Positions 1 through 6,151 of a stretch of DNA of 9,916 bases are shown here, piece after piece. The stretch is from Microcystis aeruginosa W13-11. Its GTDB lineage: Bacteria; Cyanobacteriota; Cyanobacteriia; Cyanobacteriales; Microcystaceae. A program made the position numbers and the translations under genes. Position 1 is the stretch's first letter, and each line of letters begins with the position of its first letter. The DNA lies in contig JAADBR010000146.1 in NCBI GenBank assembly GCA_009995705.1, positions 1-9,916 on the forward strand. The letters run 5' to 3'. The notes below the pieces were generated by a model that saw only the letters and a list, made by a program, of their open reading frames with translations, was not told the DNA's origin and ran no database searches.

Positions 1-16
1 ATTAGAACCTCCCACC

Positions 17-172
17 TTATGTAAGTTTTCGTTCAAGTGAAACCAGATGTTCTCTAAGGGCCAATTCAATAGCTTCAAAGTCTTTCAACTGTTCTTGAGG
101 AGTATTTCTGACAAGGATTTTGCCGATAGCCTGCAGATGTTCTTGTAATTGCAGTTCTTCTTGAGCATTCAT
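17..172 (-). CDS. Short ORF resembling N-terminus of ISKra4-type transposase (possible remnant)
   Basis: This reverse-strand ORF of 51 codons runs from ATG at 172 to TAA at 17-19. It begins MNAQEELQLQEHLQAIGKIL and continues TPQEQLKDFEAIELALREHL. From memory, this layout (glutamine/glutamate-rich helix, 'AIGKIL', 'TP.E.L..FE.IE...RE') matches the first ~45 residues of cyanobacterial ISKra4-family transposases. After residue ~43 the sequence departs from that pattern and stops, so the likeliest reading is a transposase truncated after its first helix. No catalytic region is visible. A small free-standing helical protein is the alternative. There is no convincing Shine-Dalgarno sequence before the ATG. 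The next gene on this strand (284-865) lies 111 bp upstream, and that spacer holds nothing else I can identify. Confidence 0.4.
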   Translation of the reverse strand: MNAQEELQLQEHLQAIGKILVRNTPQEQLKDFEAIELALREHLVSLERKLT

Positions 173-283
173 GATGCCTACCCATGGTATAGTTAGTTTA
201 GGGCTAATTATCCTCTATCTCCCTCTTCCTAGCCATCAGCATTTATATTCGTTACATATCCGGGATGCTCCCTCTTAGCTTAA

Positions 284-865
284 CTAATATAAGAATTTTC
301 TATCGTATTGAGGACGACAGGGACTACCCCAAGCCACCTTTTGAGCGGGAATATCGGCAAATACGCTACTTCTTGCCCCAATAACAACATTAGAGCCAAT
401 TTTTACCCCCGGAGCCAAAAAACAATCGGCTGCGATCCATGTACCATTACCAATAAGGATGGGAGTGGTTTTTAAGCCAAAAGAGCGATCGCTAGGATCG
501 TGACTGCCAGTGCAGAGATAGCATTTTTGAGAAATCACGCAATGACTGCCGATAGTAACGTTATCTAAACTATAAATCACCACATCATCGCCGATCCAAG
601 TATAATCACCGATCGCCACTTTCCAAGGATAAGTCACCCTTACCGTCGGGCGAATTTTCACCCCAAGGCCGACTTTAGCCCCAAACAGCCGCAAAACAGC
701 ACAGCGAAAGCTATCCATCTGGTGCAAACTGAGGGGAAAAAGAATTGCCTGTACTAACCACCAAAGTAGGATAATTGGATTAGAACGACCGCGATCGAAC
801 CAAGATTGATCGTAGGTACGCAGATCTAGCCACGCTTCCTCATCGGTGCGGATTTCTGGGGACAT
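284..865 (-). CDS. wcaF: WcaF-like polysaccharide O-acetyltransferase (hexapeptide-repeat family)
   Basis: The 193-aa protein is a left-handed beta-helix acyltransferase of the WcaF/colanic-acid type, which transfers acetyl from acetyl-CoA to a sugar hydroxyl during extracellular polysaccharide assembly. Residues ~12-30 carry the family's N-terminal signature (LDLRTYDQSWFDRGRSNP), and a hydrophobic stretch at ~31-47 probably sits on the membrane. Hexapeptide repeats run from ~83 to ~170 (VAIGDY, IGDDVV, VTIGSH, IGNGTW, VKIGSN, VVIGAR). The loop TGSHDP places H122 where the catalytic histidine is expected. The end, WGSPCRP, is the usual C-terminal motif. Length is normal. It starts 5 bp after the stop of the glycosyltransferase at 871-1821, so the two are almost certainly co-transcribed. 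The acceptor sugar cannot be told from sequence, and the symbol is by family resemblance only. Confidence 0.85.
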   Translation of the reverse strand: MSPEIRTDEEAWLDLRTYDQSWFDRGRSNPIILLWWLVQAILFPLSLHQMDSFRCAVLRLFGAKVGLGVKIRPTVRVTYPWKVAIGDYTWIGDDVVIYSLDNVTIGSHCVISQKCYLCTGSHDPSDRSFGLKTTPILIGNGTWIAADCFLAPGVKIGSNVVIGARSSVFADIPAQKVAWGSPCRPQYDRKFLY

Positions 866-870
866 AGGAC

Positions 871-1821
871 TTATTTAATCATTTCCACTGGTTGAGGTTC
901 CGAGGGTTTAATCGGGGGATTAACATGGGTATTAACGTTTAATTTACCGCCAAATCTCCGTAATTCGTACAATTTAACCCCAATTTGGTATTCATACTGA
1001 CTCAAAAGACGACCGTAGATATAACCAGCTTTGCCATCCAAGAAACCGAGACGGATAAAATAAAAGAGAATAAAGCGCAGCAGCGGTTTAAAGGGCAGTT
1101 TTACCCAAATTTTCTTTAAAAAACGTTTTCTCTGCACCGCATCACCGAACAGGTGCGCTCCGATCGTGCCACTTTCGTCATTACCCGTGAGAATATTGTA
1201 ATAAACTCGCGCTTCCCAGTTGGAATAACGATTATGTCTTTCTAACCAATGATAGATATCGCGGAAATCGATGTGCAGCATATCATGTTTCAGATAGCCC
1301 ACCTTGCCATCAAGGATAACGTGTTCGTGAACTTCGTTATCTCCCGTGTTGGGGATATCTTCGGTGTTTAAATTCTCGTATCTGCCCGACTTATGTTTAA
1401 ATAAACGCAGATTCCAGTCGGGATACTTGCCACCATAACGGATCCACTGTCCGAGGAAGAAAACGCGACGATTGAGATAATAACCGTTATAGTTGGGATC
1501 TTGGATCACGGTGGCGATTTCGTCCCATAGTTCGGGGGTAATTCTCTCATCACAATCGACGATTAATACCCATTCGTTGCGAAAAGGCAGGTTATCGAGG
1601 GACCAGTTTTTCTTTTTCGGCCAACGACCGTTAAAATGAAATTGGACTACATTAGCCCCATAGTTGGTAGATATTTCGATCGAGCGATCGCTACTTTGGG
1701 AATCGACGACAAACACTTCATCAGCCCTGGCAACACTCTCTAAACAAGCAGGAAGGTTGGATTCCTCGTCTTTGGCGGGAATTAACACCGAAACGGGAAT
1801 TTTTTCCGATTGACTAAACAT
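871..1821 (-). CDS. Family 2 glycosyltransferase (WaaE/KdtX-like)
   Basis: The 316-aa protein is an inverting GT-A glycosyltransferase that should use a nucleotide-sugar donor. Family motifs are in order: LIPAKDEESNL (13-23) for the nucleotide site, VVDSQSSDRS (38-47), and the metal-binding DxD as VDCDE with D89 and D91. KYPDWNLRLF (132-141) and VHEHV (164-168) are acceptor-side motifs typical of the WaaE/beta-1,4-glucosyltransferase-like branch. A hydrophobic, Arg/Lys-flanked C-terminal segment (~245-263) suggests peripheral attachment to the inner face of the plasma membrane. It is the first gene of a two-gene unit with the WcaF-like acetyltransferase 5 bp downstream, suggesting that one sugar is added and then acetylated in the same polysaccharide. 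The ATG at 1821 has no obvious Shine-Dalgarno sequence. Substrate specificity is unknown. Confidence 0.87.
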   Translation of the reverse strand: MFSQSEKIPVSVLIPAKDEESNLPACLESVARADEVFVVDSQSSDRSIEISTNYGANVVQFHFNGRWPKKKNWSLDNLPFRNEWVLIVDCDERITPELWDEIATVIQDPNYNGYYLNRRVFFLGQWIRYGGKYPDWNLRLFKHKSGRYENLNTEDIPNTGDNEVHEHVILDGKVGYLKHDMLHIDFRDIYHWLERHNRYSNWEARVYYNILTGNDESGTIGAHLFGDAVQRKRFLKKIWVKLPFKPLLRFILFYFIRLGFLDGKAGYIYGRLLSQYEYQIGVKLYELRRFGGKLNVNTHVNPPIKPSEPQPVEMIK

Positions 1822-1969
1822 TGGTACACTGTGGCTAGGTAGAGTGTTCGCATCTTTCCTTAAAACCCTCGGTCACTCAGAAAGGGAGAACTAGGACTTA
1901 GGATTTTTTTCAATCATACTATACCCTATTTGGTTTTTACGTCATTCTCCTGCTCTTCTCCCTAAATTT

Positions 1970-2635
1970 CTAACTGCGAAATAGACGACTATACTGAGTT
2001 TCGTGGTTCATACTGGCAAAACTTAGCCCCCAACTGCAACAGCTCAGGTTTTCATCGGCTAAACTGATAATGTCTGCTGTTGCCGCTAATAAACTGGGCT
2101 GTAAACCGATCAGAAGCGATTGTCCTAGGGTTTGTCCAAGGGGAATTAAACGTAATCCTGCATTGATTAAATTACTTGCCCAACTGTGTAAATAGCCTAA
2201 AACCGCTAATTCTTCCCCAATTTGCCAATGACTTGCCCCGATCGCAAAGGCGGTGGCATAATTAGCCTGTTCCGGTAGATACTCTCTGGCCGGTGCTAAC
2301 TCCCGCAATAGGTTTAACAGCGATCGCCCCATTTGCCAGCTTTGTTGTCTTAATTCGGCTGTTTCCCGTGTTGCCGATAACCAATTGTCCCAATAATTAA
2401 GTTTTGTAAAATCTTCTTGACAAAAACAACGATATACCCTTACTAAAACAGCCGTTTCTAAGCGAATCGAGCCCTGACAAAGCGATCGCTCTAACCAATC
2501 ATTTAAGCTGGCACTATTGGAGACAATCCCCTTTTCGACGAGGGTTTCTAGCCCTTCGGAATAGCTATAGGACCCCACGGGTAAAATGGGACTAGCCAAT
2601 TGTAATAAACACAAAAGTTCTTTTTGATCGAGCAT
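1970..2635 (-). CDS. ureF: Urease accessory protein UreF
   Basis: UreF binds UreD and UreG on apo-urease and gates GTP-dependent nickel delivery to the active site in the cytoplasm. The diagnostic features are [15 protein letters not shown] near the N-terminus, the [19 protein letters not shown] helix, the [20 protein letters not shown] helix, and the conserved C-terminal tail [14 protein letters not shown] place the start at the ATG at 2635, giving 221 aa, because families of this type begin with a short MxxxxLLxLLQLASP segment. The frame stays open upstream to a GTG at 2722, which would add 29 residues with no family resemblance. A TATAAT box also overlaps that GTG (2724-2729), so the longer form would probably lack a leader. 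No other urease gene is in the window; urease genes are often dispersed in cyanobacteria. The protein contains two HIP1 sites. Confidence 0.93.
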   Translation of the reverse strand: MLDQKELLCLLQLASPILPVGSYSYSEGLETLVEKGIVSNSASLNDWLERSLCQGSIRLETAVLVRVYRCFCQEDFTKLNYWDNWLSATRETAELRQQSWQMGRSLLNLLRELAPAREYLPEQANYATAFAIGASHWQIGEELAVLGYLHSWASNLINAGLRLIPLGQTLGQSLLIGLQPSLLAATADIISLADENLSCCSWGLSFASMNHETQYSRLFRS

Positions 2636-2723
2636 AGAAAACCGAGAAAATTGGTGCTTTGGTATGTAGATCAAGGGAGTAGAAGGCGGCACTTTGTGAA
2701 TTATACCGTGATTAATAGCCACA

Positions 2724-2729
2724 ATTATA
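2724..2729 (-). promoter_or_regulatory. Candidate -10 box for ureF
   Basis: The reverse strand reads a perfect TATAAT here, about 90 nt upstream of the preferred ureF start at 2635. Transcription would begin near 2717, inside the upstream GTG-started extension, which supports the shorter UreF. No good -35 is visible at 16-18 bp spacing. The divergent gene at 2743 starts only 14 bp away, so the two promoters must overlap. Confidence 0.35.
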
Positions 2730-2742
2730 AACTGTTACACTT

Positions 2743-3354
2743 ATGTCCTCACAAGAACAGCATTTTCTAAAAATAAATCTTGTCGTTCTCCTCTTGGTTT
2801 TAGCTTTGATTGCTGGGGTTGATCGGGCAAAATTAAACTCTAGTTTTTTATTTTATCCCCCCGCTACTCCCCCAACTCCGCTCGCTGGTTTATTAACCCA
2901 TTCTTTTCAGTTTCTTTGTTGTTTACCTCCGATTGTTTGCCTTTTTAGTTATACTTTATTGTCCCGCAAGACAAATTTCAATAATTCTTACAATTTTTTA
3001 CTTTTTTCTGGTATAATAACTGGGCTGATTGCCTTCAATGAAATCTTCAGAATTCATATCATTCTCCTCTATTTTAATATTCCCAAATTCTTGACTATCT
3101 CTGTTTATGCCCTGGCAATTCTGATTTATGGTTTAGTATTTTTGCGGCGAATAACACAAACTTCTTACCAAATTTTAATCATCGCTCTAGCACTTTTAAC
3201 TTTTGCGATCGCTGTTGATCTTCTCCAGATTAAAAATCTAGGTTTTGCTAGTCTAAGTGAAGGAATTCCCAAACTGTTAAGCGCAGTGAATCTGGCCAGC
3301 TATTTTTGGGATGTATGTTTTCAAGAAATTTCAGCCCAAATCAAATCAAAATAA
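2743..3354 (+). CDS. Multi-pass membrane protein of unknown function
   Basis: I do not recognise this 203-aa protein. It has about five or six hydrophobic segments at residues ~9-27, 50-73, 84-104, 114-134, 142-162 and possibly 176-195, separated by short polar loops. The loop between the first two segments is proline-rich (YPPATPPTPL, 38-47). No catalytic motif, signal peptidase site or cofactor-binding motif is visible, and the short C-terminal tail is lysine-rich. It diverges from ureF with a 107-bp gap from the preferred UreF start. It converges on the MoaB-type gene with only 1 bp between the two stop codons, so transcription must overlap at the 3' ends. It carries one HIP1 site (3205) and its base use matches its neighbours, so it is probably a resident lineage-specific gene. 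The ATG at 2743 lacks a clear ribosome binding site. Confidence 0.75.
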   Translation: MSSQEQHFLKINLVVLLLVLALIAGVDRAKLNSSFLFYPPATPPTPLAGLLTHSFQFLCCLPPIVCLFSYTLLSRKTNFNNSYNFLLFSGIITGLIAFNEIFRIHIILLYFNIPKFLTISVYALAILIYGLVFLRRITQTSYQILIIALALLTFAIAVDLLQIKNLGFASLSEGIPKLLSAVNLASYFWDVCFQEISAQIKSK

Positions 3355-3355
3355 A

Positions 3356-3859
3356 TTATCCATTCATCTGTTTAACCAAATGTAAAATTTCAGGAAGAAT
3401 CAGTTTTTCTAGGGCTAACTTAACGGCATTAGTGGAACCGGGGAGAGAAAAGACTAATAGGTTTTGATAAACCCCAGCTATTGCCCTTGATGCCATGGCA
3501 CGGGAGCCGATTTCCTGATAACTGAGATAACGAAATAATTCGCCAAAACCGGGCAAAGTAATCCTTAATAAAGGTACTAAAGCATCGTATGTAGTGTCTC
3601 TAGGAGCAATACCCGTCCCACCATTAAGAATTAAGACTTTTATCTGATTTTGATTACTAATTTCTGGTAAAATTGCTTGAATTTGTAAGGGTTCATCGGG
3701 GATAATTAAGTATAGGCTGATATCGTGACCCGATCGAGTTAGTAACTCTTGAATTATTTGGCCACTTCTATCCGTCTCTGGGGTACGAGTATCGCTCACC
3801 GTGACCACGGCACAGGTAAGGTGAAGGGGGGTGGTGTCGGGATGGGGAATAAAGGTCAT
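3356..3859 (-). CDS. moaB: Molybdopterin-biosynthesis protein, MoaB/MogA family
   Basis: The 167-aa protein has the MoCF-biosynthesis fold, which binds molybdopterin and, in MogA/Cnx1G-type members, adenylylates it before molybdate insertion. Visible motifs are TVSDTRTPETDRSG (20-33), LNGGTGIAPRDTTYDAL (78-94) with the GGTG-xxx-RD signature, GFGELFR (104-110), and SLPGSTNAV (138-146). This is full length for a MoaB-type protein. I chose the ATG at 3859, preceded by GGGAG about 11 nt upstream, because the family begins just before the VTVSDTR strand. The frame remains open to a TTG at 3937, but that extension has no family resemblance and is translated through a G/T-rich tandem repeat. MoaB versus MogA cannot be separated by eye. 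No other molybdenum-cofactor gene is nearby. Its stop lies 1 bp from that of the convergent membrane-protein gene. Confidence 0.88.
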   Translation of the reverse strand: MTFIPHPDTTPLHLTCAVVTVSDTRTPETDRSGQIIQELLTRSGHDISLYLIIPDEPLQIQAILPEISNQNQIKVLILNGGTGIAPRDTTYDALVPLLRITLPGFGELFRYLSYQEIGSRAMASRAIAGVYQNLLVFSLPGSTNAVKLALEKLILPEILHLVKQMNG

Positions 3860-4294
3860 GATTAGGGTTTCTCCCAAAAAGTTTTTCCTGAGGACAGGGT
3901 GTGGGGTGTGGGGTTTGACCGATTTTGAGGTAGTCAATTACCTAATTTTCAGCGAAAAAGTCCCAGAATTTTCCCCCTGATCACCCCCAGACCTGGCACT
4001 TTTGGATTTCAAAAAGGTCTAAAAGTCTTATCCAACAAGGTTTTTAGATTTATTCGGCCAGTCCTAATTAACGATATGCTGAGAGTTCGAGAAAAACAAG
4101 CATTAAGAACAAATGTATGTACTAACTAGGGCAGTCACCCTAGAATAAAAAACTTAACTTTGGCAAATATTGCTGATTTTTACTGGTTTTTGGAACCTTT
4201 TCGCCAGTAATGATGACAAAGTAAAAGGAGCTTCCAGAGAACAGATTATCCCAAAATAACAAAATCGAGATTATCATCTAAGTTGGTATAGATT
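3860..4294. other. Intergenic region between the moaB-type gene and the rodZ-like gene
   Basis: This 435-bp stretch separates divergent genes and must hold both promoters. I find no credible ORF longer than a dozen codons. Visible structure: an imperfect hairpin with TCTAAAA/TTTTAGA arms at 4018-4024 and 4042-4048; a perfect 6-bp inverted repeat CTAGGG/CCCTAG at 4126-4131 and 4138-4143 with a 6-bp loop; and TATAGA at 4287-4292 just before the rodZ-like start. Neither hairpin is followed by a T-run in the right direction to be an obvious terminator. The 11-mer CTAAAAGTCTT at 4019-4029 recurs at 5982-5992, suggesting a dispersed repeat. Confidence 0.5.
3897..3914. repeat. Short G/T tandem repeat (GGGGTGT units)
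   Basis: About two and a half copies of a 7-bp GGGGTGT unit lie in the leader of the MoaB-type gene. On the coding strand of that gene it reads as a C/A-rich run. It could affect leader structure or be polymorphic, but nothing more is shown by the sequence. Confidence 0.4.
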
Positions 4295-5158
4295 ATGACT
4301 GGAATTATGAGTCAACTCAGTCCCCTACAAGCCGAACAAATCAAGGAAATCGGGACTTATTTACGTCAAAAACGAGAAGAAAGCTGCCTGAGCATAGACG
4401 ATATCGCCGCCCTGACGATGATTAGATTACCAATGTTAGAAGCTTTGGAAACGGGGAATTGGGAGAAATTACCAGAATTAATTTATGTCAAGGGATTTAT
4501 CAAACGCTACGGTGATGCTCTAAAAATTGATGGTAAAGCTTTAGCCGATCGCTTGTCTCCTAGTGCGGAACAATTAGCTCAAGAGGTAACTATCCCAAAA
4601 ACACTGCCCACAAAAGTTACCCCCATCTCCAAGGCTGAACCCGCTGCCCCAGAAGCGAAACGAGTGAAACCAGAAAAACCAGCCCCAGAAACTAGCCCCC
4701 AACCGGCTAAATCGACCTTTTTCGGGATATATCTCTGGCTAGGCTTGCTGGCGGGCATATTTTGCGGTATTGGCTATCTTTTCCTCCGTCCCCCTTTCTC
4801 TAACCCCCCTGCCGTTACTCCCTCTCCTTCCCCCGTGGGTTTCCCCGCACCGGTAGTCCCTCCTGCGCTGGTAGCCTATCCTTCCCCCTCTCCTCCGCCA
4901 AAAGTTCCCCTCTCGGCCCAGGTAACTATTGAACAGGCCGCTTGGGTAAGGGTAATTGCCGATGGCAAAAAAGTCCACGAAGGCAATCTCCAACCCGGGA
5001 CGAAACGAACTTGGACAGCCCAAAAGAGTTTAAATATTCGATCGGGCAATGCTGGCGCTGTTAAAATCTCTCTTAACGAAAACCCTGCCCAATTAATGGG
5101 TAAAGCCGACCAAATTGGCGAAATCACCCTCACTGCACCCCCTCTCAGTGATCAGTAA
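4295..5158 (+). CDS. rodZ: RodZ-like cytoskeletal membrane protein (HTH + TM + DUF4115)
   Basis: The 287-aa protein has the RodZ layout. An N-terminal helix-turn-helix (~15-75; EIGTYLRQKREE, then IDDIAALT, then LEALETGNWEKLP and YVKGFIKRYG) normally docks on MreB. A charged linker leads to one transmembrane segment (~142-164). A proline-rich periplasmic linker follows (~166-205), then a C-terminal DUF4115 beta-domain (~207-282; AAWVRVIADGKKVHEGNL, WTAQKSLNIRSGNAGAV). RodZ couples MreB to the cell-wall elongation machinery; in coccoid cyanobacteria its role is less clear. Two starts compete: ATG 4295, and ATG 4307, which gives MSQLSPLQ and may be the real one because TATAGA at 4287-4292 would start transcription after 4295. 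The last codons (LSDQ-stop) are formed by the ATCAGT repeat shared with the downstream terminator. It converges on the cytochrome gene. Confidence 0.85.
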   Translation: MTGIMSQLSPLQAEQIKEIGTYLRQKREESCLSIDDIAALTMIRLPMLEALETGNWEKLPELIYVKGFIKRYGDALKIDGKALADRLSPSAEQLAQEVTIPKTLPTKVTPISKAEPAAPEAKRVKPEKPAPETSPQPAKSTFFGIYLWLGLLAGIFCGIGYLFLRPPFSNPPAVTPSPSPVGFPAPVVPPALVAYPSPSPPPKVPLSAQVTIEQAAWVRVIADGKKVHEGNLQPGTKRTWTAQKSLNIRSGNAGAVKISLNENPAQLMGKADQIGEITLTAPPLSDQ

Positions 5159-5205
5159 ACAGTAATCAGTAATCAGTGAACTAAAAACTGAAAACTGATC
5201 ACTGA
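5145..5205. terminator. Inverted repeat built on ATCAGT units, between convergent genes
   Basis: A perfect 12-bp inverted repeat (TCAGTGATCAGT at 5145-5156; ACTGATCACTGA at 5194-5205) encloses 37 bp with two more ATCAGT copies (5165-5170, 5172-5177). An inner AATCAGTG/CACTGATT pair (5171-5178, 5200-5207) offers an alternative fold. The element exactly fills the gap between the stop codons of the rodZ-like gene and the diheme cytochrome gene, and overlaps the last codons of the former. The role as bidirectional terminator is inferred. Short ATCAGT tracts of this kind are common between genes in cyanobacterial genomes, so it may equally be a dispersed repeat. Confidence 0.55.
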
Positions 5206-5718
5206 TTAGGCTGCATCATCCCAGATGGGGGTAAGAGTCTGATAATCGTAGCGGGAAGCGTTGGGATGACAGGTGACACAGGTGGTGTGACCGAGAGGAG
5301 TGGGTAAATTGACCCTAGGGTGCAAAACCTTTACATAGCTGGACTGTTCAATTAGGAGGGGAACAAAAGTAGTCTCCCTAAGAGGGCGGGAAGAATAACT
5401 GAGATAATCCCAGATAAGACGCTGAGTAATGCCAACAATTGGTTTTAAACGGATACCATAGTGAGAATTAGGATTTTCTAGGATTTTTTTCCAACTTTGA
5501 CTCGGTAGGATACTGGGAGGAATGGCAATATGGCAAGTGGCACAATTTTCTAGATAGGTTTGCTCTCCAATTTGATAACGATTCAGCACTGTATCCGAGG
5601 AGGGAGATTGGGCGATCGCTGGTTGTTGAAGTAGCGAAGCCAGTAGAATACCCCCTAGAATACTGAGGAGAAAGAGGATAATAAAAAAAATCGATTTCAC
5701 TTGACCGCTGGAAGGCAT
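5206..5718 (-). CDS. Membrane-anchored diheme cytochrome c (DHC-type)
   Basis: The 170-aa protein has an N-terminal hydrophobic segment (~9-30) followed by AIAQS, which may be either a signal peptide cut near residue 36 or an uncleaved anchor. Two CxxCH heme-c sites follow: CATCH (59-63) and CVTCH (147-151). The stretch around the first heme (YLENCATCHIAIPPSILPSQ, then SWKKIL) matches the dihaem cytochrome c (DHC) family pattern 'CxxCHxxxPPxLLPxxSW'. HYGI at 86-89 sits where that family has a conserved histidine, a candidate axial ligand. It should act as a small electron carrier in the lumen or periplasm; its partner is unknown. A possible mobile-element end lies ~30 bp upstream of the ATG at 5718, so its promoter may be element-derived. 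No ribosome binding site is apparent. It carries one HIP1 site (5612). Confidence 0.85.
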   Translation of the reverse strand: MPSSGQVKSIFFIILFLLSILGGILLASLLQQPAIAQSPSSDTVLNRYQIGEQTYLENCATCHIAIPPSILPSQSWKKILENPNSHYGIRLKPIVGITQRLIWDYLSYSSRPLRETTFVPLLIEQSSYVKVLHPRVNLPTPLGHTTCVTCHPNASRYDYQTLTPIWDDAA

Positions 5719-5741
5719 GACTGGGATGACGAGTAATTGAA

Positions 5742-5751
5742 CACAATTGTG
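5742..5751. promoter_or_regulatory. Perfect palindrome CACAATTGTG upstream of the cytochrome gene
   Basis: This 10-bp perfect palindrome lies 24 bp upstream of the cytochrome ATG, at the junction with the mobile-element remnant. It could be an operator for a dimeric regulator or simply part of the insertion boundary. No matching regulator is encoded nearby. Confidence 0.25.
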
Positions 5752-5972
5752 ACACTCTCGCCATCACAATGCCAAGCTGTGTGATGGGAGATTCTTGCTT
5801 CACAGAAATCTGCTTTTTGAGACGAATCCCAAGGAGTCTTACAGTCTCTCGACAAGCTTAAACTCCTGACTGCCCATCAGTATTTGGGTTCTTCTGGTTT
5901 ATGTGTGGAAACGAGGTCTATACTGATATTTTCTAGTTTCTTCCGCCGCTCGACTGAGCATCGCCGAACGTC
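5750..5972 (-). mobile_element. IS200/IS605-type right-end remnant with tnpB guide-RNA scaffold hairpin
   Basis: On the reverse strand this reads like the 3' end of a tnpB-bearing element: a coding tail, a ~85-nt spacer, GAAGCAAGAATCTC, a strong hairpin, and GAGAGTGTCA. The hairpin pairs CCATCACA (5761-5768) with TGTGATGG (5780-5787), extended by TCTC (5756-5759) with GAGA (5788-5791) and one bulged G. A GAATC-stem-loop-GAGTGTCA ending is characteristic of the right ends of this family, where the transcript doubles as the guide-RNA scaffold for TnpB and the guide is copied from flanking DNA. No transposase or left end is present, so this is a dead remnant. The assignment rests on remembered motif layout and has not been checked by alignment. 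Confidence 0.5.
5877..5972 (-). pseudogene. tnpB: Possible C-terminal tail of a tnpB gene
   Basis: A 31-codon open stretch (DVRRCSVERRKKLENISIDL, then VSTHKPEEPKY-stop) ends at 5877, right where the tnpB reading frame should end relative to the downstream scaffold hairpin. Basic, Arg/Ser/Glu-rich tails like this follow the zinc-finger and RuvC-III parts of many cyanobacterial TnpB proteins. Immediately upstream (above 5972) the frame meets a stop and unrelated repeat sequence, so none of the catalytic domain survives. Confidence 0.3.
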
Positions 5973-6024
5973 AAAATAGCCCTAAAAGTCTTGCTTGATA
6001 GGTAGGGTTTGCGGCAAAAAGTAC

Positions 6025-6089
6025 GGGCGAAGCATTCGGATAGAAAATCTCCGGTTTCACCCATAGGTTATTGTCCGAATGCTTCGCCC
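6025..6089. repeat. 16-bp perfect inverted repeat (GGGCGAAGCATTCGGA)
   Basis: Arms at 6025-6040 and 6074-6089 enclose a 33-bp loop. With one mismatch the stem extends to 6021-6093 (GTAC/CTAC). It forms the left half of the MITE-like element and would make a strong hairpin in RNA or single-stranded DNA. Confidence 0.8.
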
Positions 6090-6115
6090 CTACACCGACG
6101 CGGGCCGATGAAGAC

Positions 6116-6151
6116 GCAAGGTTTTGAAGCACGATTTTCTCAAAATCTTGC
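6116..6151. repeat. 12-bp near-perfect inverted repeat, right half of the MITE-like element
   Basis: GCAAGGTTTTGA (6116-6127) pairs with TCAAAATCTTGC (6140-6151) with one G-T wobble, enclosing a 12-bp loop. Confidence 0.7.

Noticed and set aside
229..283. Terminator at GGGATGCTCCC (263-273) upstream of the left-edge ORF
   Set aside because: The stem is only four base pairs and no T-run follows on either strand.
3897..3914. G-quadruplex in the MoaB-type leader
   Set aside because: Only three adjacent G-tracts are present, so a standard intramolecular quadruplex is not supported.
4739..5133. Two reverse-strand ORFs opposite the rodZ-like gene
   Set aside because: They are antisense shadows of the proline-rich linker and DUF4115 region, with low-complexity Arg/Gly translations and no ribosome binding site.
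5468..5803. Reverse-strand 111-codon ORF overlapping the cytochrome gene in another frame
   Set aside because: It has no CxxCH or family motif. It starts in the mobile-element hairpin and runs out of frame through the real cytochrome coding sequence.
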